Assembly (NCBI GenBank): GCA_003241875.1
Contig: QBLU01000006.1
Location: forward strand, 58,631-122,630
DNA length: 64,000 nucleotides
From: Alphaproteobacteria bacterium
GTDB taxonomy: Bacteria > Pseudomonadota > Alphaproteobacteria > Sphingomonadales > Sphingomonadaceae
Direction of reading: 5' to 3'
Of this stretch, positions 27,345 through 35,109 are shown piece after piece; the first letter of the stretch is position 1, and each line of letters opens with the position of its first letter. A model generated the notes under the pieces. It did no database searches and was not told the DNA's origin. It worked only from the letters and a program-made list of their open reading frames with translations. The position numbers and the translations under genes were made by a program.

Positions 27345-29603
27345 TCAGCCGCCTTCGGCGAGGGCGAAGGCACGCACTGCCGACCGGTCATAACCGCTCA
27401 GCTGGGCGTTGCCATCGGTCGCCTTGGCCCGGACGTACAGGCTGGCGGCAAAGGCGGCGTTCGGGCAATCCTCGAGCAGCGTCGCCACCGGGAAGCTGTG
27501 GCTGAATTCGCCGCCCGCCAGCGTGTAGGGCGGCGCGCTGGTGGCCACTTCGCCGCCGGCGCCGGCCGCGGCGACGGCGGTGATGCCGCGCACCACCGCA
27601 AAGCTGAACACCGCCCGGTCGTTCGGGTGGGTTGCCGTGAATGCCAGCTGCACCGAGGCGCCGTCGGCATAGCGCAGGAAGCCGCAATCATCATCGGCGA
27701 CCCCCGCCGACAGCACCGGCGGATCGATGTCGGCAACGCAGCGGCTGTTGTCGACGACAACGGTGAAGACCAGCCCGCCGGCGTCGATTTCCGCCGGCGA
27801 CGCCACCCGTGTGTTGATGGTGCCATCGGCCTCGATGTCGGTCGGCAGCAGGAACAGGAACGTAGCGGGCCCCGGCACGACCAGCGCATTGGCCTGGCTG
27901 AACACCTCCAGCTTGACCTGGTAGCTGTCGGCGAGCGCCGGTGCCGCCACGGCATCGCCGGTGCCCGGCGTCACCCAGCGCGCCGAATAGATGTCGCCGA
28001 CGGCACCGTCGATCGGCCAGTAATATTGTGTGCCGGCCGGATCGGTGCTGGTATCGACGCCCCATTCGGCGGGGTTGAAGACCTGGGTGCGGAAACGGAA
28101 ACGGTCGCCCAGCGTCGGCCCGAGCTGGACGGTCGGGAATGCCAGCCCCGGCCCCGGCACGTCGCGGACATAGTTGCGGCTGACCGGCTCCGTCATCGCG
28201 GTGAAGGGGCCGCTGGTGCCGCGCCTCCACGACCAGCGGTAATAATAGATACCGGCGTCGGGAATGCCGAGGGCATGTTGCTGGCGGAACCCCAGCACAC
28301 TGCCGAACGGCGCGTCGACGATACTGCCATAATCGGTCAGCCCGTCGGGTCGCACCCAGCCGGCGGGAATGCCGACGCCGGCGGTGCCGCCGATGAAGGT
28401 GCCGCCGATGGCATGCGGCAGCACCCAGCGCTCGACCCCGGACGGCGGCTCGACAGGGGGCTCGGGCACGCACGGCTGGGCCCGCGGATCGGTGACGACG
28501 ACGGTGATCTCGCTGCCGCAGACATAGTTCCAGTGCGTATGGCAGCGCACCGACGGCTGGTAGATCGTGGTCCAGCTGCCGCCGATCAATTGTTCGGCCG
28601 ATACATAGATATCGGGCTGGTCGCCGTTGCAGGCATGGATGTAGAGCGCGCTGAAGCGGCCGTCCTCGTCGGTCGGCACCGTGGCGAAACACTGCTTGAA
28701 GGTCAGGAACCAGGGCTCCAGCCAGGCCAATTCGCACAGCCACGGCCGCCAATAGGCGACATCGGCGATCAGCCACTGGCGGGCGAGCGGCGCCGGCCCC
28801 TGCGCCAGCCGATTCCATTCGGGCACTTCGAGCGTTTTTGGCTTGAAGTCGTCGATGGTGACGCCCCTCAGCGAACGCGGCGTCGCGCTGCCACCGCGCA
28901 GGGCCCCGGCAATGCCGTCGTTTCCGGCCAGGCGGGCCAGCGGCGCCCGGTCGAGGCCGAGGCCGGCATAGGGGCCGGGGAACGGCTCGGGGCCGGGCCC
29001 GGGAATCGGCGGCTTGATCGGGCGCTTGACGATGTCGAGCAGGTCGTCGCGCAGGCGCAGGATGTCGCGATCGGGCAGCCGGGTGATCCAATAGGGCCAG
29101 CGATCGACCTCGCAGACGGTGACGCGGGCGTTGCAGATCGGGAGGTCCATGGTGCTGCCGTTGGGCAGGGTGACGCGCTTGACCAGCCGGCCGCGCACCC
29201 AGCAGAAACACAGCCGCGGCCATGGCTGCCAATAGGGCCGGGCGATCGTCAGCTCGATCATCGGCCGCTGGCGGTCGAGGCGCAGCGGTTCGGTATAGGC
29301 GGCGAGCTGTTTTTCGAGCTTGGCGCGCGACAGCGGCACTTCGGCGATCGCCCGGGTGCCACCATCGAGCACCGGCGCCACGGTCAGCCGCGCGGTCTGG
29401 CCGAGCGCGTCGGCGGGGACGTTGATGCTGCCCTTGGCGACGAGGCTGTCGCCATCGCGGCCGACCTCGAGCCGGGTGCTGCCGAGGGTGCCCCCGGTGC
29501 GGCCGTAGAGCACGGCTTGGAGTTGCTTGAGCGTGTCCTCGCCGGCTTCGGGGAGCCGGATGGCGATCGGCACGCTGAGGGACTTCTTTGGATCGCTGGC
29601 CAT
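27345..29603 (-). CDS. 752-aa protein of unknown function, Trp/Cys-rich with beta-rich C-terminal half
   Basis: I do not recognise this protein. The ATG at 29603 has an excellent AAGGAGG site. There is no signal peptide or membrane segment. Residues about 1-105 look like a carrier or stalk domain; about 110-360 are rich in Trp, Tyr and Cys (PYWQPWPRLCFCWV, DVAYWRPWLCELAWLEPWF); a proline stretch PIPGPGPEPFPGP lies near 203. The C-terminal 350 residues are Gly/Pro/beta-rich, like extracellular or tail-fibre-like domains. Its size, lack of export signal and isolated position with an AT-rich leader suggest accessory origin. Confidence 0.8.
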   Translation of the reverse strand: MASDPKKSLSVPIAIRLPEAGEDTLKQLQAVLYGRTGGTLGSTRLEVGRDGDSLVAKGSINVPADALGQTARLTVAPVLDGGTRAIAEVPLSRAKLEKQLAAYTEPLRLDRQRPMIELTIARPYWQPWPRLCFCWVRGRLVKRVTLPNGSTMDLPICNARVTVCEVDRWPYWITRLPDRDILRLRDDLLDIVKRPIKPPIPGPGPEPFPGPYAGLGLDRAPLARLAGNDGIAGALRGGSATPRSLRGVTIDDFKPKTLEVPEWNRLAQGPAPLARQWLIADVAYWRPWLCELAWLEPWFLTFKQCFATVPTDEDGRFSALYIHACNGDQPDIYVSAEQLIGGSWTTIYQPSVRCHTHWNYVCGSEITVVVTDPRAQPCVPEPPVEPPSGVERWVLPHAIGGTFIGGTAGVGIPAGWVRPDGLTDYGSIVDAPFGSVLGFRQQHALGIPDAGIYYYRWSWRRGTSGPFTAMTEPVSRNYVRDVPGPGLAFPTVQLGPTLGDRFRFRTQVFNPAEWGVDTSTDPAGTQYYWPIDGAVGDIYSARWVTPGTGDAVAAPALADSYQVKLEVFSQANALVVPGPATFLFLLPTDIEADGTINTRVASPAEIDAGGLVFTVVVDNSRCVADIDPPVLSAGVADDDCGFLRYADGASVQLAFTATHPNDRAVFSFAVVRGITAVAAAGAGGEVATSAPPYTLAGGEFSHSFPVATLLEDCPNAAFAASLYVRAKATDGNAQLSGYDRSAVRAFALAEGG

Positions 29604-29655
29604 GTTTTCCTCCTTGGGAAAAGACGTGGGCGCGACTCGATTCTTGTTATCGTTA

Positions 29656-29783
29656 CGGGTGATGATACACCCGAAAGTTCATACTGGAAACCGGCACGAT
29701 AAATTTCACATATCTTGACAAGATGTTATTGCGGCGCGTCGATTTCGGCTGTCCTACATGAACCATATTGGTTACATGGTTCG
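29656..29783. promoter_or_regulatory. AT-rich leader with three perfect palindromes upstream of the 752-aa gene
   Basis: Part of the 274-bp gap between nadE and the 752-aa gene. It holds CGGGTG-ATGATA-CACCCG (29656-29673), ATCTTG-A-CAAGAT (29713-29725) and AACCA-TAT-TGGTT (29762-29774), the last nested in GAACCAT/ATGGTTC (29761-29783). The base composition is clearly poorer in GC than the neighbours. The latter two could be operators and the first an RNA hairpin in the 5' leader, 53 bases before the start codon. No confident -10/-35 pair. Confidence 0.5.
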
Positions 29784-29821
29784 GCGCGCGGCTCTTTGAC
29801 ATCGTTGATTTCACGGCCACA

Positions 29822-29846
29822 GGGCGGCGCGCGCAGCGAGCCGCCC
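29822..29846 (-). terminator. hairpin after nadE
   Basis: Seven-bp perfect stem (GGGCGGC at 29822-29828, GCCGCCC at 29840-29846) some 30 bases beyond the nadE stop on the minus strand. No T-run. Confidence 0.45.
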
Positions 29847-29877
29847 GAGGCTCCTGGTAGCAACCCGCGACCGCGGC

Positions 29878-31536
29878 TCAGGCGGTCCGAAAGGCGTTGG
29901 TGATCGGGTAGCGCCGGTCGCGGCCGAAGTTGCGGCCGCCGATCTTGACGCCGGGGGGCGCCTGGCGACGCTTGTATTCGGCAATGTAGAGCAGGCGCTC
30001 GATGCGGGCGACGATGGCCGGGTCGATGCCATCGGCGACGAGGTCGGCGGCGCTGCGCTCGTGCTCGACCAGGCCGATCAGGATGCGATCGAGCAGGTCA
30101 TAGGGCGGCAGGCTGTCGGCGTCCTTCTGGTTGTCGCGCAGCTCCGCGGTCGGCGGCTTGTCGATCACCCGCTGCGGCATCACCGGGCCCCTGGGGCCGA
30201 TCGACAGGCGCGGGTGGTGGCGATTGCGCCATTCCGACAGCTTGAAGACCGTCGTCTTGTAGACGTCCTTCAGCACGGAATAGCCACCGGCCATGTCGCC
30301 ATAGATGGTGGCATAGCCGACGCTCATCTCCGACTTGTTGCCGGTCGTCAGCAGCATCGGCCCGAACTTGTTCGACAGCGCCATCAGACTGAGGCCGCGG
30401 ATGCGCGACTGGATATTCTCCTCGGCGATGTCGGGCGCGCGGCCTTCGAACAGCGGCGCCAGCATCGTGTCGAATGCGGCCATCGCCGGCTGGATGCCGA
30501 CGGTATCGAGCCGGCAGCCGAGCAGGCGGGCGCATTCGGCGGCATCCTCCAGGCTGTCCCGGCTGGTATAGGGTGACGGCATCATCACGCACCACACCCG
30601 GTCGGCCCCCAGCGCATCGACGGCGACGGCGGCCGACAGCGCCGAATCGATGCCGCCCGACAGGCCCAGGACGACGCCGGGAAAGCGGTTGCGGTTCACA
30701 TAGTCGCGCAAGGCCAGCAGCATGGCGTGGTAGATATCGGCCGGGTCCTCGTCGCGCGCGGCAATCTCGCCGGTCTCGCAGGTCCAGTGATGGCCGATCA
30801 GGCTGCGTGTCCAGGTCGTGGTGGTGACGCGCTCCTCCCAGTCGGGCAGCTGCAGCGCCAGCTTGCGGTCGGCATTGAGGATGAAGCTGGCGCCGTCGAA
30901 AACCAGTTCGTCCTGGCCGCCGACGCGGTTGAGATAAAGCAGCGGTAGCCCCGTCTCGCTGACGCGGGCCACCGACAGCGAAAGGCGGCGATCGTCCTTG
31001 CCGGTTTCGTAGGGCGAGCCGTTGGGGACGATCAGGATCTCGGCGCCGGTTTCGGCGAGGCACTCGGTGACATCGGGTGTCCACATGTCCTCGCAGATCG
31101 GCACGCCAAGCCTCGTGCCGCGAAACGCCAGTGGCCCCGGCAAGGGCCCGGCGCTGAACACGCGCTTTTCGTCGAAGGTGCCATAGTTGGGCAGGTCGTG
31201 CTTGCGGGTCACGCCGACGATTTCACCGCCGTCGAGGATGAAGGCGGCGTTGAACAGCCGGCCATGCTCGGCGAGCGGCGCGCCGACGAGCAGCGCCGGG
31301 CCGCCATCGGCGGTGGCGGCGGCGAGGCGCTGGACGCGTTCCATGGCGGCGGCGACCAGCGCCGGTTTCAGCACCAGGTCCTCGGGCGGATAGCCGATGA
31401 CCGAGAGTTCGGGGGTGACCAGCAGGTCGGCATCGGGGGCGCTGGCCCGCGCCGCCAGGATCGCATCGCTATTGGCGTCGAGATCGCCGACGCTGGCGTT
31501 CAACTGGGCAAGGCCGAGGCGGAGCGTGGTGGTCAT
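29878..31536 (-). CDS. nadE: glutamine-dependent NAD+ synthetase
   Basis: Final step of NAD synthesis, amidating nicotinate adenine dinucleotide with ammonia from glutamine. The 552-aa protein combines a nitrilase-type glutaminase (Glu in TPELSVIGYPPEDL near 43, Lys in TRKHDLPN, Cys in VPICEDMW) with a synthetase domain having the PP-loop GLSGGIDSAL near 290 and GNKSEMSVGY. Start MTTTLRLGLAQLN fits the family. Confidence 0.96.
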   Translation of the reverse strand: MTTTLRLGLAQLNASVGDLDANSDAILAARASAPDADLLVTPELSVIGYPPEDLVLKPALVAAAMERVQRLAAATADGGPALLVGAPLAEHGRLFNAAFILDGGEIVGVTRKHDLPNYGTFDEKRVFSAGPLPGPLAFRGTRLGVPICEDMWTPDVTECLAETGAEILIVPNGSPYETGKDDRRLSLSVARVSETGLPLLYLNRVGGQDELVFDGASFILNADRKLALQLPDWEERVTTTTWTRSLIGHHWTCETGEIAARDEDPADIYHAMLLALRDYVNRNRFPGVVLGLSGGIDSALSAAVAVDALGADRVWCVMMPSPYTSRDSLEDAAECARLLGCRLDTVGIQPAMAAFDTMLAPLFEGRAPDIAEENIQSRIRGLSLMALSNKFGPMLLTTGNKSEMSVGYATIYGDMAGGYSVLKDVYKTTVFKLSEWRNRHHPRLSIGPRGPVMPQRVIDKPPTAELRDNQKDADSLPPYDLLDRILIGLVEHERSAADLVADGIDPAIVARIERLLYIAEYKRRQAPPGVKIGGRNFGRDRRYPITNAFRTA

Positions 31537-31565
31537 GGACCGGGTTTAGGCAGGTCGGCGCCGCC

Positions 31566-31670
31566 TGTCATCCCGGCGCGGCCGCGACCCATGGACCACG
31601 CGTTTGGTTGCATGGGTGCTTTTGCGGCGGAATTGGGTGGTTCATGGGCCCCGGCCTGCGCCGGGGTGAC
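31566..31670. repeat. inverted pair of REP-like palindromic units
   Basis: Between nadE and the amidohydrolase gene, two related 28-bp units face each other: left 31566-31594 (begins TGTCATCCCGGCGCGG, ends GACCCATGG) and right 31643-31670 (begins CATGGGCCCCGG, ends CGCCGGGGTGAC). One is close to the reverse complement of the other with one indel. They resemble the GTCATCCCGGC units widespread in alphaproteobacterial genomes. Confidence 0.6.
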
Positions 31671-31674
31671 GGGT

Positions 31675-33279
31675 TTATCTTGGCAGGGCTGCCTTTTCCC
31701 GCGCGACCTGGTCCCGAACGCTGGCGAGCAGCGCCGGGGCATCGAAGACGATGCCGTCCTTGATCGTCCAGCGCACGCCGCCGACGCGTTCGGTCTTTTG
31801 CGTCGCCTCGTTGAGCCGCGGAAAGCCGGTGCCGTACAGCGTCTTGAAGTTCTGCAGCGGGTTTTCGGGCACGATGATCAGGTCGGCGCGCATGCCGGCG
31901 CGGATCAGGCCGAAATCGGGCTCCTGGCCCTTGGGCTCCATCAGCGTGCTGGCGCCGTTGATGGTGGCGGACTGGACGACCTCGAGCGGTGAAAAGCCGG
32001 CTTCCTGCAGCATCTCGAGCTCGAGGATATAGCTGAAGCCCCACAGCTGCCAGATGAAGCCGGGGTCGCTGCCGGCCGTGACGCGGCCGCCCATGTTCTT
32101 GTAATCGTTCACCAGTCGCATGTAGCGGGCATAGAAGTTGCGCCAGGTGACTTCGTTCGCCGTCGTCCAGTCGAAGAAGTACGACCCGTGGTTGTCGCGG
32201 TTCGATTCGTAATAGGCGGTCATCGACGGCAGCGCGTACAGGCTATGCCAGTCGGCATTCTTCGCTCGCATCAGGTCGCGGCTGGCGGAATAGATGTTGA
32301 AGGTCGGGTCGAAGGTGACGCCGGTGGCCTTTTGCGCCTCCAGATACGCCAGCCATTCCGGCCCGCCGGGTTCGTGAATCTGGTTCCAGATCTCGGCGAT
32401 GCCGCCAAAGCGCATCTGCTCGTCGCTATAGTTGTAGGTCGCCGGCGCCGACTGGATGCGGCGGTCCTTCAGCAGCGATTCGAAATGACCGTAGAAGTGC
32501 GTGACGGTGCCCAGCCCGGCGGCGGCGGCGTCGCGGGCATTGAACTCGGCGACGTTGGTCTGCGAAAGATGGGCGACGGTGCCGAGGCCGAGCTTTCTGG
32601 CTTCGGCGAGGGCGGCGCGGTCGATTGCCGGGGTCTCGGGTGGCCGGTTGAAGAACTTGATGCCGTCGACGCCGGCGCCGGCCGCCCAGCGCACCCAGGC
32701 GCGGGCCTTGTCCGGGCTGTCGACGGTGCCGCCAGTCCAGCCGGCATCGGCACCGGCGCCGAGCGTCTGGTAGAGGAACAGCCGCGGCGCGGCGATCTCT
32801 CCGGCGGCGCTGCGGCGCTTGTCGCTGAGCGCGCGGCCGACGTCGCTGCCGAACAACGGCACGCTGCGTACGGTGGTGACGCCATGCGCCAGCCACAGCC
32901 GATAGGCATAGCTGGGGTCGGCGGCCTTGTCGGGATCGCCGTTGTGGCCGTGCATGTCGACGAAGCCAGGCAGCACATACATGCCGCTGGCGTCGATTTC
33001 CCGGGTGGCGCCGGCGGGGGCGCGGTTGGCGGCCTGCGGCAGGCCGGGGGTGCCGGCGCGGCGGACCTCGGCGATGCGGCCGTCGCGGATGACGATGTCG
33101 ACGGGACCTTCCGGTGGCCCGCCGTTGCCCGGCACCATGGTGGCGCCGCGGATGACCAGCAGCGGATAGGGGCCGGCGGCCTCCGGCCCGCGTGCCGGGG
33201 TCGGCAGCATGCCGGCGGCGAGCGCGGGTGCAGCGAGGACCGCGGCGAAGGCGCCGATCAGGAAGTGCCGAAATGCCAT
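31675..33279 (-). CDS. secreted amidohydrolase family protein
   Basis: Metal-dependent hydrolase of the amidohydrolase superfamily, 534 aa from the ATG at 33279 (MAFRHFLIGAF), with a signal peptide ending APALAA. The metal motif is VDMHGHNGDP at about residues 115-124, with later His in THFYGHF and Asp in GSDPGFIWQ; the C-terminal beta-sandwich reads RAGMRADLIIVPENPLQNFK. A periplasmic dipeptidase-like or imidazolonepropionase-like activity is likely but the substrate is not determined. Another secreted amidohydrolase is at 58800-60065. Confidence 0.88.
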   Translation of the reverse strand: MAFRHFLIGAFAAVLAAPALAAGMLPTPARGPEAAGPYPLLVIRGATMVPGNGGPPEGPVDIVIRDGRIAEVRRAGTPGLPQAANRAPAGATREIDASGMYVLPGFVDMHGHNGDPDKAADPSYAYRLWLAHGVTTVRSVPLFGSDVGRALSDKRRSAAGEIAAPRLFLYQTLGAGADAGWTGGTVDSPDKARAWVRWAAGAGVDGIKFFNRPPETPAIDRAALAEARKLGLGTVAHLSQTNVAEFNARDAAAAGLGTVTHFYGHFESLLKDRRIQSAPATYNYSDEQMRFGGIAEIWNQIHEPGGPEWLAYLEAQKATGVTFDPTFNIYSASRDLMRAKNADWHSLYALPSMTAYYESNRDNHGSYFFDWTTANEVTWRNFYARYMRLVNDYKNMGGRVTAGSDPGFIWQLWGFSYILELEMLQEAGFSPLEVVQSATINGASTLMEPKGQEPDFGLIRAGMRADLIIVPENPLQNFKTLYGTGFPRLNEATQKTERVGGVRWTIKDGIVFDAPALLASVRDQVAREKAALPR

Positions 33280-33367
33280 GTGTTGCCGCCCCTGGACCGT
33301 TCGCCGCGGCACCATAGGAGCGTTCGCCGGGCTTTCAAACCATCGTCGCGGCGGCTAGACGTGGCGC

Positions 33368-33949
33368 ATGGGGGACGCCGCACTCTGGAGCCTGATCGGC
33401 TATCTGCTCGGCAGCATCCCGTTCGGATTGCTGCTGACGCGGATGATCGGCGTCGACATCCGCAAGGTCGGATCGGGCAATATCGGCACCACCAACGTGC
33501 TGCGCACCGGCAACAAGGGGCTGGCGGCGGCGACACTGCTGCTCGACGCCGGCAAGGGCGCGGTGGCGGTCCTGCTGGCGCGGCAGTTCGCCGGCGAAAC
33601 GGCGGCCATCTGCGCCGGCATCGCGGCCTTTGCCGGCCATTGCTTCCCGATCTGGTTGAAGTTTCGCGGCGGCAAGGGTGTCGCGACAATGCTCGGCATT
33701 GCGCTGGCCGCCGTGCCGCTGGCCGGTGCGGCGGCGCTGGTCGGCTGGCTGGGGGCCGCGCTGGCGACGCGCTATTCCTCGCTCGGCGGCATGGTGTCGG
33801 CGCTGGTCGCCGCCGGCGCCGGCTGGGCGCTGGGCGGCGCGGCCTGGGGGCTGGCGCTGCTGGCGCTGGCCGTGGTCCTGGTGGCCAAGCATCACGAGAA
33901 CATCGCCCGCCTGCGCGCCGGCACCGAAGGGCGAATCGGCCAGAAATGA
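33368..33949 (+). CDS. plsY: glycerol-3-phosphate acyltransferase PlsY
   Basis: Acylates glycerol 3-phosphate from acyl-phosphate at the inner membrane, the first step of phospholipid synthesis. The 193-aa protein has about five membrane segments and the three family loops: [17 protein letters not shown] (about 37-53), FRGGKGVAT (about 99-107) and KHHENIARL near the end. The next gene, dprA, starts seven bases later, the usual plsY-dprA order. Confidence 0.96.
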   Translation: MGDAALWSLIGYLLGSIPFGLLLTRMIGVDIRKVGSGNIGTTNVLRTGNKGLAAATLLLDAGKGAVAVLLARQFAGETAAICAGIAAFAGHCFPIWLKFRGGKGVATMLGIALAAVPLAGAAALVGWLGAALATRYSSLGGMVSALVAAGAGWALGGAAWGLALLALAVVLVAKHHENIARLRAGTEGRIGQK

Positions 33950-33956
33950 CCGCCGG

Positions 33957-35025
33957 ATGACGCTTCCCGCCGATGCCGTGGCGCGATTGCGGCTGATCCG
34001 CACCGACAGCATCGGGCCGGTGACCTATCGTCAGCTGATCGCACGCTTCGGCGACGCGGAAACGGCGCTGCGCATGCTGCCCGAGCTGGCGCGCAAGGGC
34101 GGCCGAGGCCGAGCTGGCGGCGCTGCACGCCATCGGCGCGACGATGGTTTTCATCGGCACCCCGGCCTATCCGGCGCTGCTGGCGTCGCAGGAAACAGCG
34201 CCGCCGGTGCTGTCGGCGCGGGGAGATCTCGGCCTGCTCGAACGGCCCGCCGTCGCCATCGTCGGCGCGCGCAACGCCAGTGCCGCGGGAACGCGCTTCG
34301 CCCGCAGCCTTGCGGCCGAACTGGCGGACCATGACCTCGTCGTCGTGTCGGGGCTGGCGCGCGGCATCGACGCGGCGGCGCACCAGGGCGCGATGGCCGG
34401 CGGCACGATCGCGGTCGTCGCCGGCGGGGTCGACGTCGTCTATCCGCCGGAAAACGCCGCGTTGATGGCGGAAATCGCGGAAAAGGGGCTGATCGTCGCC
34501 GAGCAGATGCCCGGCGTCGAACCGCAGGCGCGGCATTTTCCGCGCCGCAATCGCATCATCGCCGGGCTGGCGGCGGGGACGCTGGTGGTGGAGGGCGCGC
34601 CGAAATCCGGATCGCTGATCACCGCGCGCATCGCGGCCGAGGCCGGTCGCGAGGTCATGGCCATCCCCGGCTCGCCGCTCGACCCCCGTGCCCAGGGCTG
34701 CAACCTGCTGATTCGCGAGGGCGCGACGCTGGTGCAGAGCGCCGCCGATGTCATCGAGGCGCTGTCGGCGTTCGGTGGCGGGCCGCAGCTCGGGTTGCGC
34801 TTCAAGGCGGCGGAGGTGGCGCCGCTGTATGACGAGCTGCCCGCCGATGCCGGCGATGCCGAACGCGATGCCGTCGCCGCGCTGTTGTCGCCGACGCCAG
34901 TGGCGATCGACGAGATTGTCCGCCTGTCCGGCCTGTCGCCGCCGCTGGTGGCGACGGTGCTGCTCGACCTCGAACTCGGCGGCGGGCTGGCGCGCCACGC
35001 CGGCGGCCGCGTCAGCCTATCCTGA
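33957..35025 (+). pseudogene. dprA: DNA-processing protein DprA, disrupted by internal deletion and frameshift
   Basis: DprA loads RecA on incoming single-stranded DNA in transformation. The 5' part reads from the ATG at 33957 ([20 protein letters not shown]) to about 34100; the rest continues in another frame ([20 protein letters not shown]) to 35025. Between the two, roughly ten expected residues are absent, so a small deletion not divisible by three fits better than one missing base. The Rossmann core ([35 protein letters not shown]) and C-terminal winged helix are intact and could still be made from the ATG at 34144 as 293 aa. An assembly error cannot be excluded. Confidence 0.75.
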
Positions 35026-35109
35026 AGTCGCAGCCCATGATGCGGCTTGACGGGCTCGTTGCTGCCCCGTCACCCTCGCGCGTACGTGTAAGGGATTAGC
35101 CAAGCCGCC

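Noticed and set aside
27318..29702. 794-codon plus-strand frame opposite the orphan 752-aa gene
   Set aside because: No ribosome site, low-complexity Arg/Gly/Ala-rich translation, while the minus-strand frame has AAGGAGG and a varied composition with Trp, Tyr and Cys.
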